A stretch of DNA of 8,318 nt, from assembly GCA_021813645.1 (NCBI GenBank), contig JAKAJW010000240.1:1-8318 (forward strand). Direction: 5' to 3'. The DNA is from Pseudomonadota bacterium (GTDB lineage Bacteria; Pseudomonadota; Alphaproteobacteria; Rhodobacterales; Rhodobacteraceae). A program made the translations under genes and the position numbers. This document shows positions 5,642 to 8,318 of the stretch, in pieces; within the stretch, counting starts at the first letter, position 1; every line of letters begins with the position of its first letter. The notes beneath the pieces are model-generated. The model was not told the DNA's origin, ran no database searches, and saw only the letters and a program-made list of their open reading frames with translations.

Positions 5642-6302
5642 TATCTTCTCCGACCCGATCTGCCCCTGGTGCTACATCGGCAAGACCTACCTCGATCGCG
5701 CGCTCGAGGCCGAACCCGACCATCCGTTCCAGATCGAATGGCATCCGTTCCAGCTGAACCCCGAGATGCCGCCCGAAGGGATGGACAGGATCGCCTATCT
5801 CTCGGCCAAGTTCGGAGGGCCGGGCGGCCAGCGGGCGGCCGACACCCATGTCGAGCAGGCAGCCCGCCAGGCCGGCATCGCAATCGACTTCACCACCGTC
5901 AAACGCATTCCCAACACGCTCGACGCCCACCGCCTCATCCACTGGGCCGGCTACGAAGGCCGCCAGACGCCGATGGTCTCGGCGCTGTTCCGCGCCCATT
6001 GGCGCGAGGGCCGCGACATCGGGGACCGTGAGACGCTGGCCGAAATCGCCGGAGCGGTCGGCCTGGACTCTGCCATGGTGGCGCGGCTGCTCGAGGGGGA
6101 CGCCGACCGCGAAGAGATCGCCGCACGCGACGCCCATGCCCGCTCACGCGGCGTCAACGCGGTGCCGACCTTCATCGTCGGCGGCCGCTACGCTCTGCCC
6201 GGCGCACAGCCGGCCGATCTCTGGCGGCAGGTGATCGCAGAACTCGCCACGCAGGCCGCGGGCCTAACGCCAACCGCCGAACCCGAGGCGCCAACGGCCT
6301 GA
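5628..6302 (+). CDS. FrnE-type DsbA-family oxidoreductase
   Basis: This 224-residue thioredoxin-fold protein has the active site C12-P-W-C15 close to the N-terminus (FSDPICPWCYIGK), an inserted helical domain with the family phrase PNTLDAHRL (95-103), and the cis-proline loop GVNAVPTF (P180). With no signal peptide it is cytoplasmic, unlike classical DsbA. It belongs to the FrnE / 2-hydroxychromene-2-carboxylate isomerase-like group; the CPWC pair argues for a disulfide oxidoreductase or isomerase role rather than chromene isomerisation. I chose the ATG at 5628 because GAGG (5618-5621) sits 6 nt ahead; the in-frame ATG at 5616 has GAGG only 3 nt away. The start lies inside the acyl-CoA synthetase gene, so the two are translationally coupled. 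The tail after residue 208 is Pro/Ala-rich and probably disordered. Confidence 0.88.
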   Translation: MIRLDIFSDPICPWCYIGKTYLDRALEAEPDHPFQIEWHPFQLNPEMPPEGMDRIAYLSAKFGGPGGQRAADTHVEQAARQAGIAIDFTTVKRIPNTLDAHRLIHWAGYEGRQTPMVSALFRAHWREGRDIGDRETLAEIAGAVGLDSAMVARLLEGDADREEIAARDAHARSRGVNAVPTFIVGGRYALPGAQPADLWRQVIAELATQAAGLTPTAEPEAPTA

Positions 6303-6335
6303 TCACGGCTTCGGGACCGGCGGATTAGCCGTGGT
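6302..6335 (+). terminator. Hairpin just after the FrnE-type gene, weak terminator candidate
   Basis: CACGGCT (6304-6310) and AGCCGTG (6327-6333) form a 7-bp stem, extendable by one wobble and one A-T pair, with a 16-nt loop right behind the stop codon. No T-run follows. It may end or stabilise the acyl-CoA synthetase operon transcript. Confidence 0.3.
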
Positions 6336-6380
6336 AACTGCCGAACCGCCGTCTTATACAGCGAAAAGGACGGTGACGTT

Positions 6381-6410
6381 CGCCGCAGTGAGGGGCGCCG
6401 CAGTGAGGGG
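6381..6410. repeat. Perfect 2 x 15-bp tandem duplication
   Basis: CGCCGCAGTGAGGGG occurs at 6381-6395 and again, without a change, at 6396-6410. It lies in the 186-bp gap between the FrnE-type gene and the potassium-channel gene. An open frame beginning at GTG 6373 and ending at TAG 6475-6477 passes through it, reading the unit as an AAVRG pentapeptide twice. From ATG 6418, preceded by GAGGGGG, the same frame gives 19 Arg-rich residues. I do not call this a gene: there is no recognisable product and such frames are common at this GC content. Confidence 0.9.
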
Positions 6411-6488
6411 GCCGCGTATGTCCGACACCACGCCCCGCTCAGGCCGTGCCACTGCCCGACGCCGGGCGGTCGACTAGCGGGCTGAGCC

Positions 6489-6761
6489 ATGCGCTATATC
6501 ATCTCCACCGTTCTCGGGCTTGTCTTCACCGTCGTCGCCATCGCCACCACCTTCTTCCACTACGTGGAAGGCTGGGCCTGGATCGACGCCTATTATTTCA
6601 CCGTGGTGACCCTATCGACCGTCGGCTACGGCGACCTGACGCCGAAGACCGATGCCGGCAAGATCGGCGCCACCATCCTGATCTTCGTCGGGCTTGGCGT
6701 TTTTGCGCTGGCGGTTCAGCAGATCGGCCTATACGTCTCGCGCCAAAGCGAAGACGAGTAG
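6489..6761 (+). CDS. Minimal two-transmembrane potassium channel subunit
   Basis: This 90-residue inner-membrane protein has a first helix at about residues 3-22, a pore helix and selectivity filter TVGYGD (44-49, preceded by FTVVTLS), and a second helix at about 59-80 (IGATILIFVGLGVFALAV). It ends in a short charged tail, RQSEDE. TVGYGD is diagnostic of K+ channels of the Ion_trans_2 group. Four subunits would form one pore. Unlike most bacterial relatives it has no RCK, TrkA-N or cyclic-nucleotide-binding domain, so any gating must be intrinsic or come from partners. The ATG at 6489 starts directly before the first helix but lacks a strong ribosome-binding site. The gene is followed 37 bp later by the MFS gene on the same strand, perhaps co-transcribed. 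Confidence 0.9.
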   Translation: MRYIISTVLGLVFTVVAIATTFFHYVEGWAWIDAYYFTVVTLSTVGYGDLTPKTDAGKIGATILIFVGLGVFALAVQQIGLYVSRQSEDE

Positions 6762-6798
6762 CCCCTCCGCCCCATCCAGCCGACGACATCGATCTGCC

Positions 6799-7998
6799 AT
6801 GCCGCAGCGCCCCATGCCGATGCCAGAATTCATCGCCCTTCTGGCGATGCTGTTCGCCATCGTGGCTTTCTCGATCGACGGGATGCTGCCGGCCCTGCCT
6901 CGGATCGCCGCCGAACTGACACCGGGCGACGTCAATCGCGCCCAGCTCATTGTCACCGCCTTCGTCTTTGGGATGGGGCTCGGCACGCTGATGGCGGGGC
7001 CGATCTCCGACGCGACCGGGCGCAAGCCGGCGATCCTCGGCGGGGTGTTTCTCTACGCCATCGGCGCGGCCCTTGCCGCGGCGGCGCCCTCGCTCGAGGT
7101 GCTGCTCGCCGCGCGCGCCCTGCAGGGGCTCGGCGCCGCCGGGCCACGGGTGGTGACACTCGCGATGGTGCGCGATCTGCATGCCGGCCGGCAGATGGCG
7201 CGTATCGTCTCCTTCGCGATGATGATCTTCACCCTGGTGCCGGCCATCGCCCCCTCGCTCGGCACGATCATCATCGCCGGCTTCGGCTGGCGCGGCATCT
7301 TTGGCGCGGTGATCGTCTTCGCCTTCGCCGCCTCGACCTGGCTCACCCTGCGCCAGCCCGAGACGTTGCCATACAGCAAGCGGCGCCCGCTGCGGCTTGC
7401 CCCGCTGCGCGACGCTTTCGCCGAAGTGATGTCCCACCGCGCTGTTGTGACCGCCACGCTGGTGCAGACTCTGGTCTATGGCGCTCTGTTCGGCACGCTC
7501 GCCTCGACCCAGCAGATTTTCGCGGCGACCTACCATCGCGGCGCAAGCTTCCCGGCCTGGTTCGCCGTCATCGCGCTGACCTCGGGTGGGGCGAGCCTGC
7601 TGAACGCCACGCTGGTGCTGCGGCTCGGCATGCGCCATCTGGTGCTGCTGGCGCTTGGCACCCAAGTACTGGTTTCGGCCGCACTCACCCTGGCGCTGGC
7701 GCAGGGCCTGCTGCCCGACGCGCTCGCCTTCCCCGCCTATCTGATCTGGACCACCGGGGTCTTCGTCATGACCAGCCTGACGATCGGCAACCTGAATGCC
7801 CTCGCACTGGAGCCGCTCGGCCATATCGCCGGCACGGCGGCCTCGCTCAACGGTTGCATCGCCACGGTGATCTCCGTGTTGATCGCCGCGCCGATCGGGC
7901 TCGCCTTCGACGGCACGCCGGTGCCGCTGATGGCCGCCACCGCGACGCTGGCGGGGCTCGGGTTCCTGCTGATGAAAACGCTGCCGCGCCAGTTCTGA
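6799..7998 (+). CDS. Bcr/CflA-type multidrug MFS transporter
   Basis: This 399-residue inner-membrane protein with about 12 hydrophobic segments is typical of drug/H+ antiporters with 12 helices (DHA1). The first helix contains FSIDGMLPALPRIA, close to the Bcr/CflA opening phrase (AIDMYLPALP). The loop after helix 2 carries motif A, GPISDATGRKP (67-77), and LVPAIAPSLG is a motif C-like antiporter signature in the fifth helix region. By family it would export toxic compounds by proton exchange; the substrate is unknown. The start could be ATG 6799, 6814 or 6820, all just before the first helix and none with a good ribosome-binding site. An upstream in-frame extension overlaps the channel gene and encodes unlikely Ser/Arg-rich sequence, so I excluded it. 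The gene converges on mfd. Confidence 0.9.
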   Translation: MPQRPMPMPEFIALLAMLFAIVAFSIDGMLPALPRIAAELTPGDVNRAQLIVTAFVFGMGLGTLMAGPISDATGRKPAILGGVFLYAIGAALAAAAPSLEVLLAARALQGLGAAGPRVVTLAMVRDLHAGRQMARIVSFAMMIFTLVPAIAPSLGTIIIAGFGWRGIFGAVIVFAFAASTWLTLRQPETLPYSKRRPLRLAPLRDAFAEVMSHRAVVTATLVQTLVYGALFGTLASTQQIFAATYHRGASFPAWFAVIALTSGGASLLNATLVLRLGMRHLVLLALGTQVLVSAALTLALAQGLLPDALAFPAYLIWTTGVFVMTSLTIGNLNALALEPLGHIAGTAASLNGCIATVISVLIAAPIGLAFDGTPVPLMAATATLAGLGFLLMKTLPRQF

Positions 7999-8023
7999 CG
8001 CGCCGCGGCGCATCGCCCCGCGC

Positions 8024-8050
8024 GCAATCGATTTCGCTATCGAGAATTGC
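8024..8050. terminator. Hairpin between convergent MFS gene and mfd, possible terminator
   Basis: GCAATCGAT (8024-8032) pairs with ATCG (8039-8042) and ATTGC (8046-8050) around a TTCGCT loop, with a 3-nt bulge. On the plus strand it is followed by TTCCCCCC, only two Ts. It is the best stem in the 88-bp gap between the two stops. The palindrome GCGCCGCGGCGC at 8000-8011 just after the MFS stop is an alternative. Confidence 0.35.
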
Positions 8051-8086
8051 TTCCCCCCGGCGCCTGTATCGGCCTGGTCCGAGCAC

Positions 8087-8318
8087 TCAGGCCCGGGCCT
8101 TCTCCGGCCCAGGCTTTGCGGCGCCAGGCTTTGCGGCATCGGGCTTCACCGCCTTCTCGGCCAGGTCGCGGGCGATGGCGAATGCCCCCTTGATGCGTTC
8201 GCTCTCCGTGGGAAACTCGCGCACCATGACGATCTTGTTGTCCTTGATCCGCGCCATGCCCTGCTGGGCCTGAAGATATTCGACCAGACCGGCCGGATTG
8301 GCGAACTTGTCGTTGTGG
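8087..8318 (-). CDS. mfd: Transcription-repair coupling factor Mfd, C-terminal fragment
   Basis: The minus strand is open from the window edge to TGA (8089-8087), giving 76 residues. The segment FANPAGLVEYLQAQQGMARI, followed by VREFPTESERIKGAFAIARDL, matches the end of the Mfd C-terminal (TRCF/D7) domain, typically FANPAGL, then ARIRPD and LPTPEKRLKGA. Mfd removes stalled RNA polymerase from DNA lesions and recruits UvrA; the C-terminal domain is autoinhibitory. After the domain there is a low-complexity tail of Ala, Lys and Pro containing a repeated AAKPG unit, ending in EKARA. The ATPase and polymerase-interacting parts lie outside the window, so the assignment rests on this end alone. Confidence 0.8.
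   Translation of the reverse strand, partial: HNDKFANPAGLVEYLQAQQGMARIKDNKIVMVREFPTESERIKGAFAIARDLAEKAVKPDAAKPGAAKPGPEKARA
8109..8137. repeat. 14-bp direct repeat (period 15) in the mfd tail
   Basis: CCAGGCTTTGCGGC occurs at 8109-8122 and 8124-8137, separated by one base. In the mfd frame it encodes two AAKPG units near the C-terminus. The in-frame 15-bp period indicates a local slippage duplication in a disordered tail. Confidence 0.85.

Noticed and set aside
6418..6477. 19-codon leader peptide before the channel gene
   Set aside because: It has a GAGGGGG patch at good spacing, but the sequence is Arg-rich without regulatory codon runs or attenuator hairpins; kept only as part of the tandem-repeat finding.
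6598..8139. 513-codon minus-strand open frame opposite the channel and MFS genes
   Set aside because: Composition is Gly/Arg/Gln/His-rich with no motif, and it is antisense to two clear membrane proteins.

Overview
The window looks like a GC-rich alphaproteobacterial chromosome segment. This is inferred from composition and from the gene set: an HbdH-type 3-hydroxybutyrate dehydrogenase, a YejA-like peptide-binding protein, an entericidin, a FrnE-type DsbA protein and an Mfd C-terminus. I see no insertion sequence, phage gene, integrase, tRNA, rRNA or CRISPR array. The species cannot be named from sequence alone.

Left part (1-1447): the 3' end of a LysE/ArgO-type amino-acid exporter (+) converges on a complete 3-hydroxybutyrate dehydrogenase gene (-). 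Upstream of the dehydrogenase, also on the minus strand, is a compact module with a -10-like box, a stem-loop, a short linker and a strong intrinsic terminator. It looks like a small RNA of about 76 nt. Thirteen consecutive nucleotides of this candidate RNA are perfectly complementary to the dehydrogenase ribosome-binding region and start codon. This is the most interesting signal in the window. It suggests direct RNA control of 3-hydroxybutyrate (polyhydroxybutyrate, PHB) breakdown, and the layout recalls the alphaproteobacterial MmgR/suhB (alpha-r8) sRNAs, although the family assignment is not proven here.

Middle (1448-4048): a secreted oligopeptide-binding protein of the YejA/microcin C type stands without its permease or ATPase genes. 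Six bases after it comes a 37-codon entericidin-like lipoprotein gene. A gene for an XRE-cupin regulator converges on this pair and ends 9 bp away.

Right part (4049-8318): the XRE-cupin gene is divergent from an acyl-CoA synthetase gene, across a 66-bp gap holding a 15-bp palindrome. The synthetase overlaps a FrnE-type thioredoxin-fold oxidoreductase, forming a two-gene operon that the regulator probably controls. Next come a 15-bp perfect tandem duplication, a 90-residue two-helix potassium channel and a Bcr/CflA-type multidrug MFS transporter. The window ends in the 3' end of mfd on the minus strand. Most genes are ordinary; the novelty is in the RNA module and the small or orphan proteins.
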